Below, one piece after another: positions 35,995 through 44,530 of a stretch of 47,313 nucleotides of DNA. The stretch's first letter is position 1; every line of letters starts with the position of its first letter. The DNA comes from Burkholderia sp. lig30 (GTDB lineage Bacteria > Pseudomonadota > Gammaproteobacteria > Burkholderiales > Burkholderiaceae), in the NCBI RefSeq assembly GCF_000687455.2, contig NZ_JGVW01000129.1, forward strand, positions 1-47,313, in the 5' to 3' direction. Below the pieces are notes generated by a model. It saw only the letters and a program-made list of their open reading frames with translations. It did not search any database and had not been told where the DNA came from. The translations under genes were made by a program, and so were the position numbers.

Positions 35995-37188
35995 TCAGTC
36001 GCGGTCGGGCGTCGCCGAAATGCGGTGGATCGACAGGTCCGCGCCGTCGAATTCCGCTTCGCGGTCGAGCCGCAGGCCGACGGTCGCCTTCAGTGCGCCA
36101 TAGACGGCCGTGCCGCCCGCGAGCGCGACCGCGATGCCGCCGAGCGTGCCGAGGAGCTGCGACATGAACGCGACCCCGCCGAGGCCGCCGAACGTAGGCT
36201 GGCCGAACACGCCGGCCGCGATGCCGCCGAGCGCGCCGCACATGCCGTGCAGCGGCCACACGCCGAGCACGTCGTCGATGCGCCACTTGTTCTGCACGCA
36301 GGTAAACATCGCGACGAACAGCGCGCCGGCGATCGCGCCGGTGACGAGCGCACCGATCGGGTGCATCACGTCGGAACCCGCGCAGACCGCGACGAGGCCG
36401 GCGAGCGGGCCGTTGTACGTGAAGCCCGGGTCGTTGCGGCCGGCGAGCCAGGCGGCGAGCGTGCCGCCGACCATCGCCATCAGCGAATTGACGGCGACGA
36501 GGCCGCTGACCTTGTCGAGCGTCTGCGCGCTCATCACATTGAAGCCGAACCAGCCGACCGCGAGCACCCATGCGCCCAGCGCGAGGAACGGGATGTTCGA
36601 CGGCGGATGCGCGGCGATGCGGCCGTCGTTGCCGTAGCGGCCGTGGCGCGCGCCGAGCAGCATCACGGCCGGCAGCGCAACCCAGCCGCCGAACGCGTGC
36701 ACGACGACCGAGCCCGCGAAGTCGTGGAACGGCGCGCCGAACGCGTGCGTGAGCCACGCCTGGACGCCGAACCGGTTGTTCCACGCGACACCTTCGACGA
36801 ACGGGTAGATGAAGCCGACGATGATCAGCGTCGCGACGAGCTGCGGGTTGAATTTCGCGCGCTCGGCGATGCCGCCCGAGATGATGGCGGGAATCGCGGC
36901 GGCGAACGTCAGCAGGAAGAAGAAGCGCACCAGCGCATAGCCGCTGTGTTGCGACAACGTGCCGATGTCGTCGAAGAACTCGACGCCGTACGCGATCGTG
37001 TAGCCGATGAAGAAGTACGCGATGGTCGACACCGAGAAGTCGACCAGGATCTTCACGAGCGCATTGACCTGGTTCTTCTTGCGAACGGTGCCCAGCTCGA
37101 GAAACGCGAAGCCCGCGTGCATCGCGAGCACCATGACGGCGCCGATCAACAGGAACAGCGTATCCACGCCGGATTTCAGACCATCCAT
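35995..37188 (-). CDS. amtB: AmtB ammonium transporter
   Basis: An 11-helix ammonium channel, 397 residues. The twin pore histidines are H164 (VVVHAFGGW) and H314 (PLHGMCGAL); the family patterns GGIAERAKF and PIGALVTGAIAG are present. There is no cleavable signal peptide, unlike E. coli AmtB. It takes up ammonium when nitrogen is scarce. An AAGGAAG ribosome site precedes the ATG. The usual glnK partner is missing from both sides, so its PII regulator must be encoded elsewhere. A sigma-54-type promoter lies 36 nt upstream. Confidence 0.94.
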   Translation of the reverse strand: MDGLKSGVDTLFLLIGAVMVLAMHAGFAFLELGTVRKKNQVNALVKILVDFSVSTIAYFFIGYTIAYGVEFFDDIGTLSQHSGYALVRFFFLLTFAAAIPAIISGGIAERAKFNPQLVATLIIVGFIYPFVEGVAWNNRFGVQAWLTHAFGAPFHDFAGSVVVHAFGGWVALPAVMLLGARHGRYGNDGRIAAHPPSNIPFLALGAWVLAVGWFGFNVMSAQTLDKVSGLVAVNSLMAMVGGTLAAWLAGRNDPGFTYNGPLAGLVAVCAGSDVMHPIGALVTGAIAGALFVAMFTCVQNKWRIDDVLGVWPLHGMCGALGGIAAGVFGQPTFGGLGGVAFMSQLLGTLGGIAVALAGGTAVYGALKATVGLRLDREAEFDGADLSIHRISATPDRD

Positions 37189-37223
37189 TCCGATGCTTCC
37201 TTGCTCAAAAAACGGGCATAGAA

Positions 37224-37240
37224 TGCAAAATTCGAGCCAA
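37224..37240 (-). promoter_or_regulatory. Sigma-54 promoter of amtB
   Basis: Read on the minus strand, TTGGCTCGAATTTTGCA matches the sigma-54 consensus YTGGCACGRNNNTTGCW at all defined positions but one. The -12 GC would place the start of transcription near 37213, giving a leader of about 25 nt. Confidence 0.8.
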
Positions 37241-37348
37241 GTCGGTGAATGCCTGCCTGGGTTTGGTGCGGGCCTTGTCGCCGCGAGGATTGCGCCGCGC
37301 GCCGCGCGCGGGCGGCGTGTAGGCGAAAGCGCGTTGTAAAGGTGTGCC

Positions 37349-37363
37349 GCACGTGCATGGTGC
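37349..37363. promoter_or_regulatory. Candidate NtrC enhancer site
   Basis: GCAC-N7-GTGC fits the core of NtrC sites (GCAC...GTGC with seven bases between) and lies ~115-125 nt upstream of the sigma-54 promoter, the usual place for an enhancer. A single site; a second was not found. Confidence 0.5.
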
Positions 37364-37428
37364 GGCGCGACCTGATCTGGTGCGCGTCGGCCGCAGCGTG
37401 GTGCGCGGCGATGTGCGCGGGTGCGCCG

Positions 37429-37764
37429 TCAGCGGCGCGTGAACGTCAGGCGGCGCCGCCGCAGCCGCAGCGCGCACACCGACCAGTACGTGGACACGGA
37501 CGCGAGCCCGAGCGCCGCGAACGCGAGCGACGTAAATGCCGGATGCGCCGCTTCGGTGCCGTCGGACGTGAGGATGCCGCGCACCACGATGAGCGCAGCG
37601 GTCCAGAATCCGAGTGTCGCTTGCGCGAAGAGCCGCGCCGATGCGATGCGGCGTTCGTGCCCGACCAGCGCCGCGCGGCTGGTGTGCGGCGTGCGCAGGC
37701 TCAGATAGAGGACGATGGACAGTGTGCTCACCAGGACGATGAGCCAGTTGACGAGAAAACTCAT
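37429..37764 (-). CDS. Small integral membrane protein
   Basis: A 111-residue hydrophobic protein with about three membrane segments (residues 4-23, ~48-65, ~77-100) and a very basic C-terminus (RLRRRRLTFTRR). I do not recognise the family. The ATG at 37764 begins MSFLVNWLIVLV; the frame extends to 37926 with a non-membrane part that is unlikely. It sits alone between amtB and the lipoprotein gene, divergent from the latter. Confidence 0.65.
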   Translation of the reverse strand: MSFLVNWLIVLVSTLSIVLYLSLRTPHTSRAALVGHERRIASARLFAQATLGFWTAALIVVRGILTSDGTEAAHPAFTSLAFAALGLASVSTYWSVCALRLRRRRLTFTRR

Positions 37765-37987
37765 GGGCTTCGTGTGGACGGCGACGTGAATCTTGGCCAG
37801 ATCACTATAGAGCGACGGCCGGTACCGTGATATGAGACTGGTCTGAAAAATGGCGCGGGCAGGCAGCGCGAGCCTGTTCCTGGCACGAACCGGTGCGGGC
37901 CGCGACATGCGGAATCCGGGCCGCATCGGCGTATCATCGTCGTCGGTTCACTGGACAGCCGCACGCCCGTGCGGCACGAGAGAGCAA

Positions 37988-38422
37988 ATGACGAACGTGA
38001 TGAAGACACTGCGACGCGCGCCCGCGCTGGTTGCGGCCGCGTGTGCGGTTGCCCTGCTGGCCGGTTGCGAGAAATCCGCCGCGCCGGCCGCGCGGCCCGA
38101 CACGGCCGCCAGCGCGGCCGCCGATGTCGCCCGGCAGGCGACACAAAAGCTCGACCAGGTGGCGGGTTTCGTCAATCAGCAGGTTGGCGCGGCGAAGTCC
38201 GGCATCGCATCGGCAGCATCGGCGGTGCCGCCGCTCACCGCGAGCGGCGTCACTGCCGCCGCGCACGCGCAACTGAACGCGGCGGCTTCCGCGGTGCTCG
38301 GTCAGGCCGCCTCCGAAGCCGGCGCGCATCTCGAGGCGGCGGGCCGCACGCTGCAGCAGTGGAGCCGCGGGCAGGGCGCGTCGGGCGCCGCCGCGGCCGC
38401 GGTTCCGGCGAGCAGTCGCTGA
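37988..38422 (+). CDS. Ala-rich lipoprotein
   Basis: A 144-residue lipoprotein: basic start MTNVMKTLRRAP, hydrophobic core, and lipobox LLAGC with the Cys at ~27. The mature part is Ala-rich and helical (AADVARQATQKLDQVAGFVN, heptad-like spacing), perhaps coiled coil. No family is recognised. GAGAG precedes the ATG. It is ~90 nt upstream of the Rrf2 gene, which has its own promoter. Confidence 0.72.
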   Translation: MTNVMKTLRRAPALVAAACAVALLAGCEKSAAPAARPDTAASAAADVARQATQKLDQVAGFVNQQVGAAKSGIASAASAVPPLTASGVTAAAHAQLNAAASAVLGQAASEAGAHLEAAGRTLQQWSRGQGASGAAAAAVPASSR

Positions 38423-38430
38423 CATGGCGC

Positions 38431-38459
38431 TTGCACGATCCGTTAAGTGTAATTATTAT
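38431..38459 (+). promoter_or_regulatory. Sigma-70 promoter of the Rrf2 gene
   Basis: TTGCAC (38431-38436), a 17-nt spacer and TATTAT (38454-38459) form a good promoter ~57 nt before the start codon. The -10 lies inside the inverted repeat at 38447-38467, so a bound repressor would block it. Confidence 0.7.
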
Positions 38460-38467
38460 GGTTACAC
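38447..38467. promoter_or_regulatory. Rrf2 operator 1
   Basis: GTGTAA-N9-TTACAC, a perfect 6-bp inverted repeat covering the -10 of the Rrf2 promoter. It has the same layout and spacer bases close to those of the site at 39057-39081. Confidence 0.65.
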
Positions 38468-38515
38468 ATTGTCGCCGGATGCCGGTTCGGGCCGGCGCCG
38501 CCGAGTGAGTCAGAA

Positions 38516-38971
38516 ATGAATACCAGCAGCCGGTTCGCGTTTGCCGTTCACGTGCTCGCCTTGCTGTCGCTGCAGGAGGGCGTGCCGCTGTCGTCCGACA
38601 TCATCGCCGGCAGCGTGAACACCAATCCGGCGCTGATCCGGCGGCTGCTGTCGATGCTGGCGGCTGCCGGGCTGACGACGTCGCAGCTCGGCGCGGGCGG
38701 CGGCGCGCTGCTGGCGCGGGAGTCGGGCGACGTCACGCTGCTCGACGTGTACCGGGCCGTCGACGACGCGCAGCTGTTCGCGCTGCACCGCGAGGCGCCG
38801 AATCCCGCCTGTCTGGTGGGGCGGCACATCCAGGGCGTGCTGACCGGCTATATCGCCGACGCGCAGCGCGCGATGGAAGCGTCGCTCGCGGCACGCACGC
38901 TCGCCGACGTGACGGCGGACGTGCTGAATTCCGAGCAGCTTCGCCGTAACGAGGCTGGCGCCGGCGGTTGA
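38516..38971 (+). CDS. Rrf2-family (YwnA/SaiR-type) redox-type regulator
   Basis: A 151-residue winged-helix regulator beginning MNTSSRFAFAVHVLALLSL, with the HTH over about residues 24-55 and the beta wing GLTTSQLGAGGGALLA. It lacks the three-Cys cluster pattern of IscR/NsrR; one Cys is conserved-looking in NPACLVGRHIQGVL, as in YwnA-like members that sense oxidants by thiol chemistry. Its own promoter and the promoter of the next gene carry matching inverted repeats, so it should repress both. The downstream oxidoreductase is a YwnB-like protein, the usual partner. Confidence 0.88.
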   Translation: MNTSSRFAFAVHVLALLSLQEGVPLSSDIIAGSVNTNPALIRRLLSMLAAAGLTTSQLGAGGGALLARESGDVTLLDVYRAVDDAQLFALHREAPNPACLVGRHIQGVLTGYIADAQRAMEASLAARTLADVTADVLNSEQLRRNEAGAGG

Positions 38972-38994
38972 GCGCCGGCAAGCAGGGCAGGACG

Positions 38995-39049
38995 CCCGTC
39001 TGTCGCGCGAGCGCGGCAGACGGGACGGGGCGGTCGCCCCATTTTTTTT
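38995..39049 (+). terminator. Terminator between the Rrf2 and oxidoreductase genes
   Basis: CCCGTCTG (38995-39002) pairs with CAGACGGG (39017-39024); then GGGGCG-GT-CGCCCC (39027-39040) is followed by AT8. The second hairpin is a textbook intrinsic terminator, so the two genes are separate transcripts. Confidence 0.8.
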
Positions 39050-39056
39050 CGGTCAA

Positions 39057-39081
39057 ATATGTAATTGATATAGTTACATAT
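39057..39081. promoter_or_regulatory. Rrf2 operator 2 over the oxidoreductase promoter
   Basis: ATATGTAA-N9-TTACATAT, an 8-bp inverted repeat with the TGTAA-N9-TTACA core of the site upstream of the regulator. It covers a -10-like TATAGT (39069-39074) and abuts TATAAT (39079-39084), 20-45 nt before the start codon. Confidence 0.65.
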
Positions 39082-39100
39082 AATTCTCAGGAGAATCGAC

Positions 39101-39742
39101 ATGACGCAACGTACTTTGAACATCGCGCTGTTCGGCGCCACGGGCATGATCGGCTCGCGCATCGCCGCGGAAGCCGCGCGCCGCGGGCATCGCGTCACTG
39201 CGTTGTCGCGCCGGCCGGGCGCGAGCGGCGACGGCATCGCCGCGAAGGCCGCGGATCTGTTCGACGCGGCCAGCATCGCCGCCGTGCTGCCGGGGCACGA
39301 CGTCGTTGCGAGCGCGTACGGCCCGAAAGAGGGAGACGCGGCGCAGGTCGTCGCGGCGGCGCGATCGCTCGTCGCGGGCGCGCGCCAGGCGGGCCTCAGG
39401 CGCGTCGTCGTGGTGGGCGGGGCAGGCTCGCTCGAAGTCGCGCCGGGCAAGCAGCTGGTCGACACCGAGGGCTTTCCGGCAGCGTACAAGACGATTGCGC
39501 TCGCGCATCGCGACGCGCTCGACTACCTGCGAACCGTCGACGACCTCGACTGGACGTTCTTTGCGCCGGCCGCGCTGATCGCGCCGGGCGAGCGCACCGG
39601 CGCGTTCCGCACCGGCACCGGCACGCTGATCGCCGACGCGAACGGCGACAGCCGGATCTCGGCGGAAGACTACGCAGTCGCGTTCGTCGACGCGCTGGAG
39701 CAGAACCGCTTCGTGCGCGAGCTCGCGACCGTCGCGTATTGA
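39101..39742 (+). CDS. YwnB-like NAD(P)-binding oxidoreductase
   Basis: A 213-residue atypical short-chain dehydrogenase. The Rossmann motif is GATGMIG (12-18), with VVVVGGAGSLEV and DWTFFAPAALIAPGERTG typical of the YwnB/NmrA-like group. It lacks an obvious YxxxK pair. AGGAGA lies 6-11 nt before the ATG. Control by the upstream Rrf2 protein is inferred from the shared operator. It may be an oxidant- or electrophile-induced reductase. It is related to, but distinct from, the NmrA-like protein at 24.0-24.7 kb. Confidence 0.86.
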   Translation: MTQRTLNIALFGATGMIGSRIAAEAARRGHRVTALSRRPGASGDGIAAKAADLFDAASIAAVLPGHDVVASAYGPKEGDAAQVVAAARSLVAGARQAGLRRVVVVGGAGSLEVAPGKQLVDTEGFPAAYKTIALAHRDALDYLRTVDDLDWTFFAPAALIAPGERTGAFRTGTGTLIADANGDSRISAEDYAVAFVDALEQNRFVRELATVAY

Positions 39743-39852
39743 GCGGCGCGGTCGGCGGCGGCCCGCCGCCACCGCCGGCACGGCCCGCTCCGGCGGCCCG
39801 CCTGTGACTTGCGGCTAAACTAGAGGGTTCGTGTTTCCCCGGACAGGACCGC

Positions 39853-42276
39853 ATGTTCCTTTCGCTTGTCTTGCATATTCTGGGCCGGGCCTTGACGGCT
39901 CGCCGTCCCGCCAGGTGGTGCGGCCTTGCCGTGGCGTGGCGGCAGATCCGGCCCCATCTGGCGCCGTGCGCCGCAGCATTCGCCCTCGCGCTCGCGCAAC
40001 CGGCGCTCGCGGCGCCCGCGCCCGGGCTCGCCACCTTCCAGAAGCTGATCGCGCCCGCTGCCGACGGCGCGGCATCGGCCGCTTCGGGCGTCGCCGCGTC
40101 CGGCGCCGCGCCGGCCTCGGCGCCGTCGCCGGCGAGCGCCGCCGAAATCGCGCAATCGTTCAACACGGTCATCCGCATCCTCGACAACGACCGGCAGCGC
40201 AACGCGCTCGTCTCGCAACTCAAGGCGCTGCGCGACGTCGCGCAGACCGCGCAGGCGGCGTCCGCCGCATCGGCCGCGTCGGCCGCAGCGAACGCCGGCC
40301 TGTGGGGCGCGATCGCGTCCGGCATGGCGTCCGTCGAGGCGAACATGCGGCAGGCCGATTCGCCGCTGCGCTATTGGGCCGGCCGCTTCAACGCGGCGGG
40401 CAACGAGCTGTATACGCTGGCGAGCGGGCACGGGCCGGAGTCGCCCGGCGCGATCCTGCTCGATTGCGTCGCGCTGCTGGCCGGCTGGGGGCTGTGCGCG
40501 GCCGTGCTGATCGGATTGCAGCGCCGGCTCGCCGCGCGCGCGGGCGCCGTCATCCGGTTGAATCCGAATCCCGGCGCGCGCGAGATGCTGATGTTCGCGC
40601 TGCGCCGCGTCGGCCCGTGGATCGCCGCGTTCGCGGTCGTGCTGTTCGTCTCCCGCAACCTGCCCGAATCGCTCGGGCGGACTGTCGCGCTCGTGATCGC
40701 GTATGCGATCGTGTCGGGCTCCGTGTTCGCCGCGCTGTGCCTGATCATGTTCGCGCTGTTCAGCGCCGGGCACCGGCGCACGGCGGGGCGCGTGCTGATC
40801 GAGCGCGCGTGGCCGCTGCTGCGCGTGATCGGCGCGTTCGGCGCGCTCGGCGATGCCGCCCTCAACTACGACGTCGCGAATCAGCTCGGCGCCAACCTCG
40901 CCGGCCTGATCGCGACCGTCGCCAACATGGTGGCCGCCGCGCTCTGCGCGTACTTCGCGCTCGCGTTCCGGCGGCCCGTCGCGCACCTGATCCGCAACCG
41001 CAGCTACGCGCAGCGCACCGGCCACCGGGCGGCGACCGAGATGGCCGATTTCGCCGCGGCGTTCTGGCCGGTGCCGGTGCTGCTGCTCGCACTCGCGGCG
41101 TTGTCCGGCACCCTCGCGGGCAGCCGCTCGTCGTCGAATCTGCTGCAGACCTCGGTCGTTACCGCGCTGCTTCTCGTGCTGGCGTTCTTTCTTTCCGCGG
41201 TCGTGCTGCGCGTCACGCGCCCGAATCCGGCGCACCAGCGCGTACGGCGCAACCGCTCGGCCTACGTGACGCGCCTCGTGCGCTTCGCCGGTTCGCTCGC
41301 GACGCTGTTCATCTGGCTCGGCTACGTCGAGCTGACTTCGCGCCTGTGGGGCATCTCGATTGCGCGCATCGTCGAGCACAGCGTGGCGGCGCGCGGCATC
41401 GCGCAAGCGGCAGTCGCGATCGTGATCACGCTGTTCGTGTCGTGGCTCGCGTGGATCATCGCCGACACCGCGATCCTCGAGGCGCTCAATTCGGCGACCA
41501 CGCGCGGCAGGGGCCGCAATCCGGGCGTGCGGGCCCGCACGATGCTGCCGCTCGTCCGCAATGTGGTGTTCGTCACGATCATCACCGCCGCTGCGATCGT
41601 CACGGCGGCGAACCTCGGCATCAACGTGACGCCGCTGCTCGCCGGCGCGGGCGTGATCGGCCTCGCGGTCGGCTTCGGCGCGCAGTCGCTCGTCACCGAC
41701 CTGATCACCGGGCTTTTCATCATCATCGAGGACACGATCTCGGTCGGCGACTGGATCGACATCGACGGCGGGCATGCCGGCACCGTCGAGCACCTGACGA
41801 TCCGCACCGTCAGGCTGCGCGACGGGCAGGGTGCACTGCACTCGATTCCGTTCTCGCAGATCAAGATCGTCAAGAACCTGTCGCGCGACTTCGGCTGCGC
41901 GGTGTTCGAGGTGCGCGCGCCGTTGTCCGTGGACGTCGACGAGGTCACGCAGATCATTCGCGATGCCGGGGCCGACATGTGGGACGATGCCGCGGCGCGG
42001 CGCCTGATGCTCGGCGGTGTAGAAGTGTGGGGGCTCGACCGCTTCGAGCCGAACTGGCTGATCGTCAAGGGCCAGATCCGCACGCAGCCGCTGCAGCAGT
42101 CCGCCGTGATGCGCGCGTTCAACGCGCGCGTGAAGGCGCGGATGGAGGCGGCGGGCATCGAGATTCCCGTGCCGCAAATGCAGGTCGTGCCGCCGGCGCG
42201 AGAGGTGCCGGTCGAGGCGGCCGTCGACGCGCACGATCGCGTGCGCGACGGCACGCGCGACAGCAGTGCGGCCTGA
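39853..42276 (+). CDS. Large MscS-family mechanosensitive channel
   Basis: An 807-residue inner-membrane protein (YbiO/large MscS type). An N-terminal signal-like helix ends AQPALAAPAP, then comes a periplasmic Ala-rich part with coiled-coil-like stretches (to ~200), about nine more hydrophobic segments, and the MscS core at ~560-790: the pore helix AGAGVIGLAVGFGAQSLVTD, FIIIEDTISVGDWIDIDG, and SIPFSQIKIVKNLSRDF. It should release solutes on hypo-osmotic shock. The start at 39853 fits the signal-like segment. It stands alone between the oxidoreductase and cysteine dioxygenase genes. Confidence 0.9.
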   Translation: MFLSLVLHILGRALTARRPARWCGLAVAWRQIRPHLAPCAAAFALALAQPALAAPAPGLATFQKLIAPAADGAASAASGVAASGAAPASAPSPASAAEIAQSFNTVIRILDNDRQRNALVSQLKALRDVAQTAQAASAASAASAAANAGLWGAIASGMASVEANMRQADSPLRYWAGRFNAAGNELYTLASGHGPESPGAILLDCVALLAGWGLCAAVLIGLQRRLAARAGAVIRLNPNPGAREMLMFALRRVGPWIAAFAVVLFVSRNLPESLGRTVALVIAYAIVSGSVFAALCLIMFALFSAGHRRTAGRVLIERAWPLLRVIGAFGALGDAALNYDVANQLGANLAGLIATVANMVAAALCAYFALAFRRPVAHLIRNRSYAQRTGHRAATEMADFAAAFWPVPVLLLALAALSGTLAGSRSSSNLLQTSVVTALLLVLAFFLSAVVLRVTRPNPAHQRVRRNRSAYVTRLVRFAGSLATLFIWLGYVELTSRLWGISIARIVEHSVAARGIAQAAVAIVITLFVSWLAWIIADTAILEALNSATTRGRGRNPGVRARTMLPLVRNVVFVTIITAAAIVTAANLGINVTPLLAGAGVIGLAVGFGAQSLVTDLITGLFIIIEDTISVGDWIDIDGGHAGTVEHLTIRTVRLRDGQGALHSIPFSQIKIVKNLSRDFGCAVFEVRAPLSVDVDEVTQIIRDAGADMWDDAAARRLMLGGVEVWGLDRFEPNWLIVKGQIRTQPLQQSAVMRAFNARVKARMEAAGIEIPVPQMQVVPPAREVPVEAAVDAHDRVRDGTRDSSAA

Positions 42277-42401
42277 CTCGGTCGCGCCCGCAGCGCATGG
42301 CTTGCTGCGCGGCGATGCGGTGGTGTGGTGATGCCGTGATGCCGTGATGCGTGGATTGCGGCGGCGCGTGCGGCCTGCCGCTGGCACCGGGCGGCGAGGC
42401 G

Positions 42402-43061
42402 CTATGTGCGAACGGACGTGGCGACCGTTACCAGATCGTTGACGTGCGTCGCGATCCGCTCGCCCGGCACGCCATACACGTGCAGCGAGACTGCCGGCGC
42501 ACTGCCGTCGCCGCCGTGCCCGAGCCGGTGGATGCCGTGCGCGCCCGGTCGCACGAACGACACCGCGCCGGTCTCGCGCGGATGCCGGCGTGCCTCGGTC
42601 GCATGCCCGGCGGCCGCATCCCAGTCATACAGCGTTTCGACGAGGGTGCCGTCGAGTACCGTATAGCCGCACCACGTCCGGTGGCCGTGCACGGGACTCC
42701 ACTGGCCGGGACGCCAGACCAGCGACACGATCGCGTAGCGCCCGAGCGGATCGGCCGCGAGCAGGTGCCGGCAGTAGCGCTGCGGATCGCACGCGCGTTC
42801 CGCGTCCGTCAGCCACGCGTCGGCCGCGCCTGCGTCGGCGAGGGCCGCGCGCACGCGGCGCGCGAATTCGGCATGCTGAGACGGATCGGGCCACGCCGCG
42901 ACGACATCGAATGCATCGTCGATCTGACGGCACAGGCGCGCGAGCGCCGGCCGTTCGGCCGGCACCGTCGCCGCGGCGCCGGCGGGCGCGTGGCGCGTCA
43001 ACCCCGGCGCGGTGCGCGATGCGGGAGCGGCGTATGCGGAAAGCGGGGCTGACGATGGCAT
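42402..43061 (-). CDS. Cysteine dioxygenase-type cupin enzyme
   Basis: A 219-residue type I cysteine dioxygenase-like protein, a non-heme iron cupin that oxidises cysteine to cysteine sulfinate. The iron ligands are visible as HxH (H125, H127 in SPVHGHRTW) and a third His (H178 in GIHRLGHGG). AAAGAGA lies ~7 nt before ATG 43061, which is why the upstream frame start at 43103 is not used. Residues 1-40 are Ala/Pro-rich and probably flexible. Substrate could also be 3-mercaptopropionate, so I give no symbol. It is divergent from the Lrp-type gene. Confidence 0.85.
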   Translation of the reverse strand: MPSSAPLSAYAAPASRTAPGLTRHAPAGAAATVPAERPALARLCRQIDDAFDVVAAWPDPSQHAEFARRVRAALADAGAADAWLTDAERACDPQRYCRHLLAADPLGRYAIVSLVWRPGQWSPVHGHRTWCGYTVLDGTLVETLYDWDAAAGHATEARRHPRETGAVSFVRPGAHGIHRLGHGGDGSAPAVSLHVYGVPGERIATHVNDLVTVATSVRT

Positions 43062-43161
43062 GGCGTTCTCTTTGTCGTTGTCGTCGGGGCGGAGCGCATG
43101 CACGGCAGGTGCGGGCCCGATGCGTATTTATACCTGTCGACACAGAGAAACGGATTCCATA

Positions 43162-43193
43162 TTGTTCCTCGATATCGTGTATTAATAGAACAA
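43162..43193. promoter_or_regulatory. Inverted repeat in the divergent CDO-Lrp region
   Basis: TTGTTC (43162-43167) and GAACAA (43188-43193) are separated by 20 nt of AT-rich DNA in the 158-nt gap between the two divergent genes. Candidate binding site of the Lrp/AsnC protein. Confidence 0.4.
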
Positions 43194-43219
43194 ATTTCTA
43201 TCCGACGGAGGCCGGGGAA

Positions 43220-43690
43220 ATGGATGCCATCGATCGCAAGCTGCTCGAGTTGCTGCAGGCGGATGCCACGCTGCCCGTCGCGGAGCTGGCGCAACGCGTG
43301 AACCTGTCGCAGACGCCATGCTGGAAGCGGGTGCAGCGTATGAAGGAAACGGGCGTCATCCGCGCACAGGTGGCGCTGTGCGATCCGGGCAAGCTGGGTG
43401 TCGGCACGACGGTGTTCGTTGCCGTGCGCACCAATCAGCATACCGAAGAGTGGGCGCAGCGATTCACGCAGGCAGTGCGCGACATGCCGGAGGTCGTCGA
43501 GGTCTACCGGATGAGTGGCGAGACCGATTACCTGTTGCGCGTCGTCGTGGCCGGCATCGACGATTACGATCGCGTCTACAAGCAATTGATCCGCGCGGTG
43601 CCGCTATTCGACGTCAGCTCGTCGTTCGCGATGGAGCAGATCAAGTATTCGACCGCGCTGCCGGTGCGCGACCCGGCCGAACCGGCCTGA
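43220..43690 (+). CDS. Lrp/AsnC-family regulator
   Basis: A 156-residue regulator. An N-terminal HTH (about 4-60; VAELAQRVNLSQTPCWKRVQR) is followed by the RAM/AsnC ligand-binding domain (about 70-150; the YRMSGETDYLLRVVVAGIDD stretch is typical). GGAGG upstream supports ATG 43220. Its place opposite the cysteine dioxygenase gene suggests it controls that gene in response to cysteine or a related amino acid. Confidence 0.92.
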   Translation: MDAIDRKLLELLQADATLPVAELAQRVNLSQTPCWKRVQRMKETGVIRAQVALCDPGKLGVGTTVFVAVRTNQHTEEWAQRFTQAVRDMPEVVEVYRMSGETDYLLRVVVAGIDDYDRVYKQLIRAVPLFDVSSSFAMEQIKYSTALPVRDPAEPA

Positions 43691-43752
43691 ACCGGGCTGC
43701 CTGCGCGCGCCGGCCCCGCACCGGGCCGCCGCACGCGGGCGGGGGCGACGAT

Positions 43753-44526
43753 CTACCCCCCGCGCGCAAGCGCGCGTTCGCGCTGCTCGGCCAGCGTGTC
43801 GCAACGCACGAATTCCGCGACGGACGCGCTTGCCGGATGGTGATGGAGCGCATGCGGCGTGTCCCATTGGGCGAGCCGGCCGTGCTGCATCACGCCGATG
43901 CGGTCGGCGATCGCGAACGCTTCCGCCTGGTTATGCGTGACGAGGATCGCCGTATGACCGGTGCGCTTCAGGATGTCGCGTACTTCGAACGCGAGCCGCT
44001 CGCGGGTGTCGACGTCCAGATTCGAGAACGGCTCGTCGAGCAGCAGCAGTTCCGGCGATGGCGCGAGCGCACGGGCGAGCGCGACGCGCTGCTGCTGGCC
44101 GCCGGACAGTTCGTGCGGAAATGCGCCGGCCGCATCGGCCAGCCCGACGAGCGCGAGCATGTCCGCCACGCGTGCGCGCCGCTCGCCCTTCGACGCGCGG
44201 CGCAGCCCGAAGCCGACGTTGTCCGCGACGGACAGATGCGGAAACAGCGCGTAGTCCTGAAACATCATGCCGACGCGCCGCCGTTCCGGCGGCACGTCGA
44301 CGGCGGGCGACGCGATCGTCGCGCCGTCGAGCCGGATGGCGCCCGCGCGCACCGGCTCGAAGCCCGCGATCGCGCGCAGCGCGGTCGTCTTGCCGCAACC
44401 GGACGCGCCGAGCAGGCAGCCGATGTCGCCGCGCGCGAGCGCGAGGCTCAGCCCGTCGACCACCGCGCGGCGGCCGTGCGGGGTATCGTAGGCGAGGGTA
44501 ATGGCGTCGAGTTCGAGCAGGTTCAC
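43753..44526 (-). CDS. fbpC: FbpC-type ferric iron ABC transporter ATPase
   Basis: The ATPase of the ferric-ion importer, 257 residues. Walker [10 protein letters not shown] is at ~40-48, the signature LSGGQQQR at ~140, Walker B LLLLDEPF follows, and the switch His is in VTHNQAEA. It is shorter than most FbpC proteins (~350), lacking the C-terminal regulatory part. The GTG at 44526 follows the fbpB stop by 4 nt with only a weak ribosome site, so coupling to fbpB is likely. Confidence 0.88.
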   Translation of the reverse strand: MNLLELDAITLAYDTPHGRRAVVDGLSLALARGDIGCLLGASGCGKTTALRAIAGFEPVRAGAIRLDGATIASPAVDVPPERRRVGMMFQDYALFPHLSVADNVGFGLRRASKGERRARVADMLALVGLADAAGAFPHELSGGQQQRVALARALAPSPELLLLDEPFSNLDVDTRERLAFEVRDILKRTGHTAILVTHNQAEAFAIADRIGVMQHGRLAQWDTPHALHHHPASASVAEFVRCDTLAEQRERALARGG

Positions 44527-44530
44527 GTTG

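Noticed and set aside
42317..42352. Short GTGATGCC repeats after the MscS gene
   Set aside because: Only three imperfect units; too short to call a repeat feature.
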